A stretch of DNA of 51,202 nt, from the NCBI GenBank assembly GCA_913060655.1, contig CAJXTG010000008.1, positions 1-51,202 on the forward strand, read 5' to 3'. Of the stretch, positions 43,972-51,202 are shown piece by piece. The notes under the pieces were generated by a model. The model saw only the letters and a list, made by a program, of their open reading frames with translations, was not told the DNA's origin and made no database searches. The number at the start of each line of letters is the position of its first letter. Positions within the stretch are counted from its first letter, which is position 1. This DNA is from an uncultured Nitriliruptoraceae bacterium. GTDB lineage: Bacteria > Actinomycetota > Nitriliruptoria > Nitriliruptorales > Nitriliruptoraceae. The translations under genes were made by a program, and so were the position numbers.

Positions 43972-45855
43972 GTGGCCGGCAGGATCCTCAAGGAGGACAT
44001 CGACGCGCTGCGGCAGCAGGCCGACATCGTCGCGGTCATCGGGGACTACACGACGCTGCGCCGCGCGGGGAAGTCGTTCAAGGGGCTGTGCCCGTTCCAC
44101 ACCGAGCGGACCCCGTCGTTCACCTGCACGCCCGACGGCAACTTCTTCCACTGCTTCGGCTGCGGTGCCAGCGGTGACATCTACGACTTCCTCCAGCGGG
44201 TCGAGGGCATGGACTTCCCCGAGGCGGTGGAGACGCTCGCCCGCCGCAGCGGCTTCCCGCTCCGGTACGAGCAGCTGTCGAACCGGGAGCGTCGTGCGAT
44301 CGGTGAGCGCTCACGGCTCGTCGCCGTCTCCCACCTCGCGCGGGACCACTTCGTGCGTCGGCTGCTGGGGGAGGAGGGCACGGCCGCACGCGAGTACCTC
44401 AAGAGCCGCGGCTTCGGTCGCGCCGAGGCGGACGCCTTCCAGCTCGGGTTCGCGCCCGAGGCCTGGGACGACCTCAGCAGGGCGCTCGTCGCCGACGGCG
44501 TCGAGGCGGAGGACCTGCTCGCGATCGGCGTGAGCGTGCGCAACGACCGTGGCGGGCTGCGCGACCGCTTCCGCGGGCGCGTCATCTTCCCCATCCACGA
44601 CCCCGGCGGGGACGTCATCGGCTTCGGCGGACGCGTGCTCCCCGGCATCGACTTCGGCGACTTCGAACCGCCGAAGTACCTGAACTCGCCGGAGACGCCG
44701 CTGTACCGCAAGTCCCGGGTGCTCTACGGCGTCCCGCAGGCGCGTGCGGAGATCGTCGCCCGCGACCAGGTCCTCATCTGCGAGGGCTACACCGACGTCA
44801 TCGCCCTGCACCAGGCGGGCTTCGCGAACGCGGTCGCGACGTGCGGGACGGCCGTCGGCGTCGAGCACCTGCGGGCGCTGGCGCGGTACACGAAACGGGT
44901 CGTCCTCGCGTTCGACGCCGACCGGGCGGGCACCCAGGCGGCGGAGCGCGCGTGGGAGGCGGTGCGGGAGCTCGCGGGGACGGGGACGACCGCACTCGAC
45001 CTGTCGGTGCTCCCGCTCCCGGAGGGACGTGACCCCGCCGACCTCGTCGGGGACGTCGGTGCGGACGGGCTGCGGGAGGCGGTGGGCACCGCCCGGCCCG
45101 TCGTCCCGTTCCTCATCGCCGCCCGACGTGCGCAGGCGGACCTCACGTCGGAGCAGGGCCGGGTCGCCGCCCTGCGGGAGGCGCTCACGGTCCTCGGGCA
45201 GGAGCCGGATCCGGAGCTGCGGCGCGGCTGGGCCCGCAGCGAGGTCGCACGGCCGCTCGGCGTCGCCTACGACCTCGTCGTCGCGACCGCGGCCCGGCAG
45301 GGCATCCGGCTCGACACCGTCGAGGGCGTCGCCTCCACCCGAGGCCAGCGCGCCCCGCGACCCGCGGCGCAGGCCGCGCCGGCCGACCCTGCGGTCGCCG
45401 ACGCGCGGCTCGAACGTGCCGTGCTGCGCGCCGTCCTCCAGACGCCCGACCTGCTGCCGCCGGCGGCCGGCACGCTGCAGGTCGACAGCTTCCACCACCC
45501 GTCGGCGGCGGCCGTCTGGCGGGCCGTCGCCGCGGCCGGAGGTCCGGGCGCGTCCGGGGACGCGGTGCTCGCCGCGGCGGAGGACGACCTCGTGCGTGAC
45601 GTCGTCCGGGGGCTGCTCCTCGAGCCGGACCCGGCCGACAGCGCCGAGGAGCCGGAGCTGCGCCGGCGCGCGGCGACCGACCTCGTCCACCGCCTCGTCG
45701 CCCGGGGCCTCGTCGCCGAGGAGCAGGCGCTGCGGGAGCGGCTCTCCGCGGTCGACGCGGCCGGCGCGCCCGAGGAGGTGCTCCGCCTGCAGGGCGAGCT
45801 GCAGGAGCTGGCGGCGCGACGGCGGGCGCTGCGGGACGGTGAGGACGCCGGCTGA
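43972..45855 (+). CDS. dnaG: DNA primase
   Basis: 627 residues. Makes RNA primers at the replication fork. N-terminal CHC2 zinc domain: CPFHTERTPSF...FFHCFGCGASGD (Cys-x2-His ... Cys-x2-Cys). The catalytic TOPRIM core has YRKSRVLYGVPQARAEIVA, LICEGYTDVIALHQAGF and VLAFDADRAGTQAAERAW. The C-terminal helicase-binding region is divergent, as is usual. GTG 43972 is supported by GGAGG 4 bases upstream. Confidence 0.95.
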   Translation: MAGRILKEDIDALRQQADIVAVIGDYTTLRRAGKSFKGLCPFHTERTPSFTCTPDGNFFHCFGCGASGDIYDFLQRVEGMDFPEAVETLARRSGFPLRYEQLSNRERRAIGERSRLVAVSHLARDHFVRRLLGEEGTAAREYLKSRGFGRAEADAFQLGFAPEAWDDLSRALVADGVEAEDLLAIGVSVRNDRGGLRDRFRGRVIFPIHDPGGDVIGFGGRVLPGIDFGDFEPPKYLNSPETPLYRKSRVLYGVPQARAEIVARDQVLICEGYTDVIALHQAGFANAVATCGTAVGVEHLRALARYTKRVVLAFDADRAGTQAAERAWEAVRELAGTGTTALDLSVLPLPEGRDPADLVGDVGADGLREAVGTARPVVPFLIAARRAQADLTSEQGRVAALREALTVLGQEPDPELRRGWARSEVARPLGVAYDLVVATAARQGIRLDTVEGVASTRGQRAPRPAAQAAPADPAVADARLERAVLRAVLQTPDLLPPAAGTLQVDSFHHPSAAAVWRAVAAAGGPGASGDAVLAAAEDDLVRDVVRGLLLEPDPADSAEEPELRRRAATDLVHRLVARGLVAEEQALRERLSAVDAAGAPEEVLRLQGELQELAARRRALRDGEDAG

Positions 45856-45874
45856 GCGTGTCACACCCCCGGCG

Positions 45875-45880
45875 TACGGT
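45875..45880 (+). promoter_or_regulatory. leaderless -10 TACGGT
   Basis: TACGGT, then 6 bases, then ATG 45887, with no Shine-Dalgarno. Confidence 0.55.
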
Positions 45881-45886
45881 GCTGCC

Positions 45887-46774
45887 ATGGACACGCCGAC
45901 GCTGCCCCTGCCGCTGCCGCTGCCGTTCGACGACGAGACCGACCGTGCGGTCCCGTTCGTCCTGACCGCCGCCGCGCACCGCGAGGTGCTCGGCCGCACC
46001 CCGCCGCTCACGCCCGTCACCGGCGCACCCACCCCGCACGACGCCCCGGACGATGCCCCGCACGACGCCGCCCGTGCGGCCGCCGGCGAGGCTCCCGACG
46101 TCGCCGAGGCCGTGGCGGCCGGGAACGACCCGGACGACACCCGGCGGCTGCAGGCCCGTGCCCTGCGCCGGTCCGGCATGCCGGCCGCCACCATCGCCGC
46201 GGCGCTCGACGTCGACGCCGCCGTCGTCACGGGCTGGACGGCGGACCTCGACGACGAGCTCGCCCGTCGTCGTCGCCGCCGGTCGCAGCGGACGCGCCGG
46301 CCGGGGACCGGACCGGTCGCCGCACCGGCGGCCGCACCGGCGGGGGACGGCGGCACCGGCGACGTGGACGTCGCCGCGCTGCTGCCGGGCCTCGCCCTCG
46401 CCCTCACCGTCGTCGACGCCGACGGCGTGACGATCGCCCACGACCGGCTCGCACCGGTGGTGATGCTCGTCGACGCGCTGCGGGATGCGGGGGCCGCCGC
46501 GCCGGAGCGCGTCCGCGTCGCCCTCCGCGTCGGGACGGACGAGCCGCTGGACCGGGTGCGCGCCGACGTCGCGCAGCGGCTGGGCGTCGCACCGACGACG
46601 GTGACGGCCGGCCGGGCGTCGGACGGGACACGGACGGGCGTGCGGCTGCGCGTCGACATCCGGGAGGCCGCCGCGGCCGAGCAGGTCCGGGCCTGGGTCG
46701 AGGGTTCGGGGCTCCGGGGGTGGGACTCGAACCCACAAACCTTTCGGTTAACAGCCGACTGCTCTGCCAGTTGA
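45887..46774 (+). CDS. HTH-like putative DNA-binding protein whose 3' end is antisense to tRNA-Asn
   Basis: 295 residues. Starts MDTPTLPLPLPLPFDDETDR, then VPFVLTAAAHREVLG. A helix-turn-helix-like segment follows (ARALRRSGMPAATIAAALDV with DAAVVTGWTADLDDELA) and an Arg-rich linker. The C-terminal domain (VTIAHDRLAPVVMLVDALRD, VRVALRVGTDEPLDRVRADV, VRLRVDIREAAAAEQVRAWV) I cannot name. The frame has no stop before the tRNA gene; the last ~20 residues (WDSNPQTFRLTADCSAS) are the complement of tRNA-Asn. The natural domain seems to end near residue 273. Real gene likely; exact role unknown. Confidence 0.65.
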   Translation: MDTPTLPLPLPLPFDDETDRAVPFVLTAAAHREVLGRTPPLTPVTGAPTPHDAPDDAPHDAARAAAGEAPDVAEAVAAGNDPDDTRRLQARALRRSGMPAATIAAALDVDAAVVTGWTADLDDELARRRRRRSQRTRRPGTGPVAAPAAAPAGDGGTGDVDVAALLPGLALALTVVDADGVTIAHDRLAPVVMLVDALRDAGAAAPERVRVALRVGTDEPLDRVRADVAQRLGVAPTTVTAGRASDGTRTGVRLRVDIREAAAAEQVRAWVEGSGLRGWDSNPQTFRLTADCSAS

Positions 46775-46785
46775 GCTACCCCGGA
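46712..46785 (-). tRNA. tRNA-Asn (GTT)
   Basis: A 74-base cloverleaf: acceptor TCCGGGG/CCCCGGA with discriminator G, D arm GCTC/GAGC, anticodon loop CTGTTAA with anticodon GTT, and T arm GTGGG-TTCGAGT-CCCAC. No CCA is encoded. Two oddities: the outer anticodon-stem pair is G27-A43 (mismatched), and the variable loop appears to be 6 bases (AGGTTT) instead of 5. The gene is convergent with, and overlaps 63 bases of, the CDS ending at 46774. Confidence 0.95.
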
Positions 46786-46818
46786 ATGGGCGAGCGCCCC
46801 GGAGGGCGCGGCCGGCGG

Positions 46819-46824
46819 AGTGTA
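46819..46824 (-). promoter_or_regulatory. -10 box TACACT for tRNA-Asn
   Basis: Minus-strand TACACT, 33 bases before the mature tRNA 5' end, in the short gap to the DsbA-like gene's 3' end. Confidence 0.5.
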
Positions 46825-46870
46825 GCAACGGCCCCTCCGGGGCCCGCCGGCACCACCGGGGCGGGTGCGC

Positions 46871-47470
46871 TCAGCGGGGCAGGTCGACCTGCTTGAACTC
46901 GTGCAGCATCGGCTCGTCGTCGACGAGCCGCACGATCCGCTCGATCCGCTCACGGGAGACGTCCCCGTCGTCGCCGGGCCGGTCGAGCAGCCGGACGAAC
47001 ACGCCCCGCTGCGCACCGAGGAACGTCGGGACGCCCCACACCTCCCGGGCCACCAGGCCCTCATGGGTCGAGCGCAGCGGCTCGAGTCCGTCCTCCGCAG
47101 CGTCGACGAGCACCGTCGGTGCACCCGCACGCGAGAGCGCCGCCGCGACGCGGTCGGGGTCACGCAGGTCCTCCGCCCGGTCGTGCCGCAGCGCGAACAG
47201 CTCCAGGTGCACGTCGAGGAACCGGTCCGGCGCACGTTCACGGACCACCTCGGCGACGGCGAGCGCGAGCACGCCGCTGCGCCGCAGTGCCGCCGGCGCG
47301 TCCCAGCGGACGTCCCCCGCCTCCGCGGCCTTCGCCTGGGTGAGGCTGAACGGTCGCACGTCCACGTCCCACGCCGCACCGGCACGCAGTGCCGCGACCA
47401 CGTGCTCGTTCGCGTTGCGGGCGAACGGGCACAGGTAGTCGTAGGTCAGGCCGAAGCGCAGCGTCGTCAT
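46871..47470 (-). CDS. DsbA-fold (HCCA isomerase-like) oxidoreductase-family protein
   Basis: 199 residues of the DsbA thioredoxin-like superfamily: LRFGLTYDYLCPFARNANEH, DVDVRPFSLTQAKAAEAGDV, VVRERAPDRFLDVHLELFAL, and AREVWGVPTFLGAQRGVFVR with the cis-Pro. The active site reads CPFA rather than CxxC, so it is not a disulfide oxidase; members of this type include isomerases and unknown proteins. No signal peptide. AGGAGG lies 6 bases before the ATG. Confidence 0.85.
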   Translation of the reverse strand: MTTLRFGLTYDYLCPFARNANEHVVAALRAGAAWDVDVRPFSLTQAKAAEAGDVRWDAPAALRRSGVLALAVAEVVRERAPDRFLDVHLELFALRHDRAEDLRDPDRVAAALSRAGAPTVLVDAAEDGLEPLRSTHEGLVAREVWGVPTFLGAQRGVFVRLLDRPGDDGDVSRERIERIVRLVDDEPMLHEFKQVDLPR

Positions 47471-47510
47471 CGACGTCCTCCTGGGTCGTGCCGGCGGGCG
47501 GTCGGCGTCC

Positions 47511-47924
47511 TCATCCGAGCATGCAGGTGGTCAGGTCGCCCAGCGCCGCACCGCACGCGGTCTGCACCGCGCGGAGCGTCAGGCCGAACGCGAAGAACGC
47601 GCCCCACGCGAAGCCGACGTACTCGCGCCGCTCGCGCCGCAGCGCAGCGAGACGACCGCCGACGACGGCGACCAGCGGGAACAGCGACCCGTAGAACGCG
47701 TGCAGCCACGCGTCGGCCGGCCCCACGACCCGCCGGCCGATGACGAGCAGCACGATGCCCAGCACCGTCTGCACGACGAGCAGGTTCTCCGTCCAGTGCT
47801 GCAGCGCCCGCATGCCCGTCGGGGTCGCGTCGCGCCGCAGGACGAGCAGCGCCACCGCCCACACCATCGTCACGACGAACGCGAGGACGATCGCCGAACC
47901 GAGCCAGCGGTGCACCAGCGTCAT
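47511..47924 (-). CDS. four-helix membrane protein
   Basis: 137 residues with four hydrophobic helices (about residues 9-30, 45-63, 70-91, 105-123) and histidines at helix ends (VHRWLGSAIV, LQHWTENLLV, AWLHAFYGSLF), which might bind heme or be structural. Family not recognised. ATG 47924 has GAGGAG 5 bases upstream and overlaps the upstream transporter's stop (ATGA), so the two are co-translated. Confidence 0.75.
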   Translation of the reverse strand: MTLVHRWLGSAIVLAFVVTMVWAVALLVLRRDATPTGMRALQHWTENLLVVQTVLGIVLLVIGRRVVGPADAWLHAFYGSLFPLVAVVGGRLAALRRERREYVGFAWGAFFAFGLTLRAVQTACGAALGDLTTCMLG

Positions 47925-48886
47925 GCGGGCTCCTCGCGTCGCGACGTCAGCCACGCGCCGGCGACGATGAGGAGCGCACCACCCAGCGCCAGCGGATGCA
48001 CCGTCTCACCGAGGAACACGACCCCGAGCGCGATCGCGACGATCGGGACGAGGTAGACGGCGACCGACCCCCGTGGTGCTCCGACCCGGCCGATCAGCGT
48101 CGCGATCGCGACGAACGCCAGGGCGGTGCCGAGCACCCCCAGGGGCACCATCGCGAGCAGCGACGGCCAGCTCGGGCGCGACGACGACAGTCCGACGAGG
48201 GCGAACGGCAGGACGAAGACGATCGCGGCGCGCTGCGCCCGCAGCATCACCGGCAGCGACCCGTACCGCTGCTGCAGCGGCGTGACGAGCGTCGCCGCCA
48301 GGCCGTACAGGGTCGCCGCGGTCAGCGCCATCGCCGCCCCGAGCAGCGTCTCCGTCGTGCCGAGGCTCGCGACGGGGACCTCGGGGAGCGACACCGCGAC
48401 GATGCCGACGAAGCCCACGCCGAGCCCGACCGCCTGCACGCGGGCGGGGAACGTGCGGCCCAGCAGCGCCGTCCACGCCACCGTCATCAGCGGCATCGCC
48501 CCGTTGAGCATCCCCGCGACCGACGAGTCGATCCACTGCTGCGCGAGCGGGAACAGCAGCAGCGGGATACCGAGCCAGACCAGCCCGATCGCCGAGGTGC
48601 GGCGCACGTCCGCCCGCGACATCTCGACGTGGCGGGCGCGCGGGAACAGCGACAGCGTGCCGAAGCCGAGCAGCAGCCGGAGGAGGGTCACCACCGCCGG
48701 CGCGAGGGACGTCAGCCCGATCTCGATGAACAGGAACGACGATCCGAACACGCCGCCGACGAACAGCAGCAGCCCCCAGTCGCGGGCGGTGAAGGCGTCG
48801 CGGGAACGTCCCTGCGCGGTGATCGGGGTGCGCTCGGCGCGGTGCGCGTCGGCGTTCGGACCGCCTCCCATCACCTGCACCGCCAT
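47921..48886 (-). CDS. EamA/DMT-family transporter
   Basis: About 321 residues with some ten hydrophobic helices in two EamA repeats: LLLFVGGVFGSSFLFIEIGL, ALLGRTFPARVQAVGLGVGF, and in the second half YGLAATLVTPLQQRYG, VYLVPIVAIALGVVFLGETV, LGGALLIVAGAWLTSR. A drug/metabolite exporter-type carrier; substrate unknown. Start ATG 48886 or 48871 cannot be decided; neither has a strong ribosome site. Confidence 0.85.
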   Translation of the reverse strand: MAVQVMGGGPNADAHRAERTPITAQGRSRDAFTARDWGLLLFVGGVFGSSFLFIEIGLTSLAPAVVTLLRLLLGFGTLSLFPRARHVEMSRADVRRTSAIGLVWLGIPLLLFPLAQQWIDSSVAGMLNGAMPLMTVAWTALLGRTFPARVQAVGLGVGFVGIVAVSLPEVPVASLGTTETLLGAAMALTAATLYGLAATLVTPLQQRYGSLPVMLRAQRAAIVFVLPFALVGLSSSRPSWPSLLAMVPLGVLGTALAFVAIATLIGRVGAPRGSVAVYLVPIVAIALGVVFLGETVHPLALGGALLIVAGAWLTSRREEPA

Positions 48887-48922
48887 CCCGTCCGGGGCCC
48901 GGGCGTCACCGGGCCGTACCGG

Positions 48923-48935
48923 TAGCGTCAGGCTA
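48923..48935. promoter_or_regulatory. interlocked divergent -10 boxes
   Basis: TAGCGT on the plus strand (48923-48928) and TAGCCT on the minus strand (48930-48935) are one base apart, so each start site falls within or just beyond the other's box. They would drive the acyl-CoA dehydrogenase gene rightward and the EamA gene leftward. Confidence 0.45.
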
Positions 48936-48972
48936 TCCGCCGGGAGGGACCGGCCGGTCGGGGGTCGTCGCC

Positions 48973-50247
48973 ATGGAGCTCGCACCGTCCGCGCACGGGC
49001 GCGAGCTGCTCGGGCGCATGCGGACGTTCGTCGACGAGGACGTCATCCCCGCGGAGGCCGCGCACGCGGCGGAGCTGGAGGCCCTCCGGGCGGCCGGCAC
49101 GCCCCATGCGGAACCGGAGGTGCTGGTCCGGCTGAAGCGGCGGGCGCAGGAGCTCGGCCTGTGGAACCTGTTCCTCCCGGAGCCGGTCCCCGCCCACCTC
49201 GGCGTCGGCGGTGGCGTCTCCGTCCTCGACTACGCCCACCTCGCGGAGGAGACGGGCCGCTCCCCGCTGCTCGCCCCCGAGGCGACCAACGGTGCGGCGC
49301 CCGACACCGGCAACATGGAGCTGCTGCTCGCCCACGGCACGCCCGAGCAGCAGGAGCGCTGGCTCCCGCCGCTGCTCGCCGGCACCGCCCGCTCCGCCTT
49401 CCTCATGACCGAGCCGGACGTCGCCTCGTCCGACCCGCACAACGTGCGCACGCGTCTGCGCCGGGACGGTGACGAGCTCGTCCTCGACGGCCGCAAGTGG
49501 TGGTCGTCGGGCGCCGCCTCACCGCGCTGCGCCCTCACCATCGTCATGGCGCTCAGTGACCCCGACGCGCCCCGCGGCCAGCGGCACTCGATGGTCCTCG
49601 TCCCCGCGGACACCCCCGGGCTCGAGGTCGTCCGTGAGCTGCCCGTGTTCGGCAGGTTCGAGGGGGCCGGTGGCCATCCGGAGCTGCGGCTCACCGACGT
49701 GCGCGTCCCCGCGACCGAGCTGCTCGGCGGAGCGGGGGAGGGCTTCCGGCTGGCGCAGGCCCGGCTGGGTCCGGGCCGGATCCACCACTGCATGCGGCTG
49801 CTGGGGATGGCCGAGCGTGCCCTCGCGCTGACCTGCACCCGCGCGCTGACACGGGAGGCGTTCGGTGGTCCGCTCGCCGACCAGGGGGTGGTCCGACGCG
49901 ACATCGCGCAGGCGCGGGTCCGCATCGACCAGGCACGGCTGCTGACGCTGCGCGCCGCCGCCCGCATCGACGCGGAGGGCGCCCGCGCAGCACGCGACGA
50001 CATCGCCGCGATCAAGATCGTCGCGCCGGCCGCCGCCCTGTGGGTCATCGACCGCGCCATCCAGGTCCACGGCGGTGCCGGCGTCAGCGACGACACGCCG
50101 CTCGCCCTGCTGTGGGCGCACGCGCGCACCCTGCGGCTCGTCGACGGTCCCGACGAGGTGCACGAGATGGTGCTGGCCCGCCGGGAGCTCGCCCGCCACC
50201 GTCCCGACGACGGGGGCACCGGCCACGGGGGCGACGGCGGTGGGTGA
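48973..50247 (+). CDS. acyl-CoA dehydrogenase (ACAD10/11-like)
   Basis: 424 residues. FAD-dependent alpha,beta-dehydrogenation of acyl-CoA. VLDYAHLAEETGRSPLLAPE, NMELLLAHGTPEQQERWLPP, FLMTEPDVASSDPHNVRTRL, GRKWWSSGAASPRCALTIVM, REAFGGPLADQGVVRRDIAQ, and QVHGGAGVSDDTPLALLWAH with DGPDEVHEMVLARREL match the ACAD10/11-type. Substrate chain is not deducible. The ribosome site is weak. It overlaps the next gene by 8 bases. Confidence 0.92.
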   Translation: MELAPSAHGRELLGRMRTFVDEDVIPAEAAHAAELEALRAAGTPHAEPEVLVRLKRRAQELGLWNLFLPEPVPAHLGVGGGVSVLDYAHLAEETGRSPLLAPEATNGAAPDTGNMELLLAHGTPEQQERWLPPLLAGTARSAFLMTEPDVASSDPHNVRTRLRRDGDELVLDGRKWWSSGAASPRCALTIVMALSDPDAPRGQRHSMVLVPADTPGLEVVRELPVFGRFEGAGGHPELRLTDVRVPATELLGGAGEGFRLAQARLGPGRIHHCMRLLGMAERALALTCTRALTREAFGGPLADQGVVRRDIAQARVRIDQARLLTLRAAARIDAEGARAARDDIAAIKIVAPAAALWVIDRAIQVHGGAGVSDDTPLALLWAHARTLRLVDGPDEVHEMVLARRELARHRPDDGGTGHGGDGGG

Positions 50248-50959
50248 GCGGGCCGCACGCGCCCCGCGGATCGTGCTGGGGCTCGACGGCTGCCCGAAGG
50301 GCTGGGTCGCGGTCACCCTCGAGGACGGGTGCGTCAGCGACGTGCGCGTCGTGGGGACCGTCGCTGCGGCGCTCGCGACCTGCACCCCCGCCGCGGTCGG
50401 CATCGACATGCCCGTCGGCCTCGTCGACGGGCCGCGCGACACCGACGCCGCCGCCCGCGCGCTGCTCCCCGGCCGCGGTGCCGTGGTGTTCTCCACCGCC
50501 CCCCGCAGCGTCGTCGAGGGGTACGTCGCCGGCACGGTGACGACCCATGCGGCGGCGACCGCGCGGAGCGTCGCCGCCTGCGGGGTCGGACTCAGCCAGC
50601 AGGCGTGGCGGCTCGTGCCCAAGATGGCAGAGGTCGAGGCGCTCGCCGCCGCCGGCGCGGCGCTCACCGAGGTCCACCCCGAGCTCGCCTTCGCGACGGT
50701 CGCCGGCGCCCCGCTGCCGCGGAAGCGGTCCTGGCCGGGCCTGATGCTCCGACGGCGGCTGCTCGAGGACCTCGGTGTCGCCCTGCCCGACCGGTTCCCG
50801 GGCGACACGGACGCCGCCCCCGACGACGTCGTCGACGCGGCCGTCTGCGCGTGGGTCGCCGACGGCATCGCGTCGGGCGCGCCGCTGCGCCGCGTGCCGG
50901 AGGACACCGCGCAGGTCGCCCACGGCCGGCCGATCGTCATCACCGTCCGCGAGCGCTGA
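50240..50959 (+). CDS. DUF429 protein
   Basis: 239 residues of DUF429: IVLGLDGCPKGWVAVTLEDG, AVGIDMPVGLVDGPRDTDAA, VFSTAPRSVVEGYVAGTVTT, GLSQQAWRLVPKMAEVEALA, EVHPELAFATVAGAPLPRKR, and APDDVVDAAVCAWVADGIAS. The Asp/Glu pattern is RNase H-like and the family is predicted to be nucleases. GTG 50240 overlaps the previous stop. Convergent with the transporter at the window end. Confidence 0.88.
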   Translation: MGERAARAPRIVLGLDGCPKGWVAVTLEDGCVSDVRVVGTVAAALATCTPAAVGIDMPVGLVDGPRDTDAAARALLPGRGAVVFSTAPRSVVEGYVAGTVTTHAAATARSVAACGVGLSQQAWRLVPKMAEVEALAAAGAALTEVHPELAFATVAGAPLPRKRSWPGLMLRRRLLEDLGVALPDRFPGDTDAAPDDVVDAAVCAWVADGIASGAPLRRVPEDTAQVAHGRPIVITVRER

Positions 50960-50977
50960 CCGGCGCTGCCGACGGCC

Positions 50978-51202
50978 TCAGCCGGCGACGAGCAGTGCCA
51001 TCGCGCCGAGCGCACCGACGACGCCGCCGCCCTGCACGGGATGGAGCCGCTCGCGCAGCACCCGGCGGGCGAGGAGCAGGGCGACGACGGGGTACAGCGA
51101 CGACAGGAGCGAGGAGATGCTCAGCAGGCCCCCGCGGGTCGCGAGCAGGAACAGCACGTTCGCGAGCATGTCCGCGACGCCGGCACCGAGGATGAACGGC
51201 GT
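50978..51202 (-). CDS. EamA-family transporter, C-terminal part (cut by window end)
   Basis: The minus-strand frame is open to the last base. The visible 74 residues contain LGAGVADMLANVLFLLATRG, SLLSSLYPVVALLLARRVLR, ERLHPVQGGGVVGALGAMAL. These are the last three helices of an EamA/DMT carrier. The start lies beyond the window. Confidence 0.8.
   Translation of the reverse strand, partial: TPFILGAGVADMLANVLFLLATRGGLLSISSLLSSLYPVVALLLARRVLRERLHPVQGGGVVGALGAMALLVAG

Overview
The window is chromosomal DNA with very high G+C (well above 70% by eye, with strong third-position G/C bias). The gene content points to a deep-branching actinobacterium. Evidence includes actinobacterial families (DUF3090, SCO1664-like kinase fold, DUF3151, SCO6745, DUF4916), GC-rich TANNNT -10 boxes, leaderless genes and many GTG starts. 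A pyruvate:ferredoxin oxidoreductase and an archaeal/eukaryal-type prolyl-tRNA synthetase fit a lineage such as Nitriliruptoria better than Streptomyces or Mycobacterium. That placement is inference.

Layout. 0-1.4 kb is a worn accessory edge: a 3' remnant of a vapC toxin gene and a secreted protein with two nearly identical FG-GAP-type repeats. From 1.5 kb begins a long conserved housekeeping block: ComEC-like lipoprotein, holA, rpsT, cold-shock gene, lepA, a DUF1269 gene and hemW. Between hemW and hrcA, where many bacteria have the two adjacent, lies a 6 kb stretch (8.1-14.0 kb) of orphan or poorly known genes: degenerate-Nudix DUF4916 protein, small winged-helix protein, DUF3293, an unknown protein, a J-domain protein, SCO6745 family, and two small envelope proteins. 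It also holds a 770 bp hairpin-rich non-coding stretch with an 11-bp iterated array. The block resumes with the tightly overlapping operon hrcA-dnaJ-rsmE-phoH-ybeY-corC-like (14.1-19.9 kb). Next come nifJ plus a dihydroorotate-dehydrogenase-like gene, then cdd-era.

26-38 kb holds an Fe-S photolyase, and divergently proS, a phosphomutase/DUF3090/SCO1664 trio, recO, uppS and a MOSC gene. On the minus strand is a deoC-aldehyde dehydrogenase-truncated aldehyde dehydrogenase-DUF2071 operon preceded by a thioesterase. 38.7-51.2 kb has glyS, a small membrane protein, manA, an M61 peptidase, DUF3151, dnaG, a DNA-binding protein whose 3' end runs antisense through tRNA-Asn, a DsbA-fold protein, two membrane proteins, an acyl-CoA dehydrogenase, DUF429, and an EamA transporter cut by the window end.

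The main functions are translation (lepA, rpsT, proS, glyS, era, ybeY, rsmE, tRNA-Asn), replication (holA, dnaG, recO), protein folding and stress (hrcA, dnaJ, csp), and central carbon metabolism (PFOR, manA, deoC/ALDH). The most distinctive sequence-level features are leaderless promoters, two overlapping bidirectional -10 regions, very tight convergent gene ends, the CDS/tRNA overlap, and the structured 8.6-9.4 kb region. I see no CRISPR array, insertion sequence or complete prophage.
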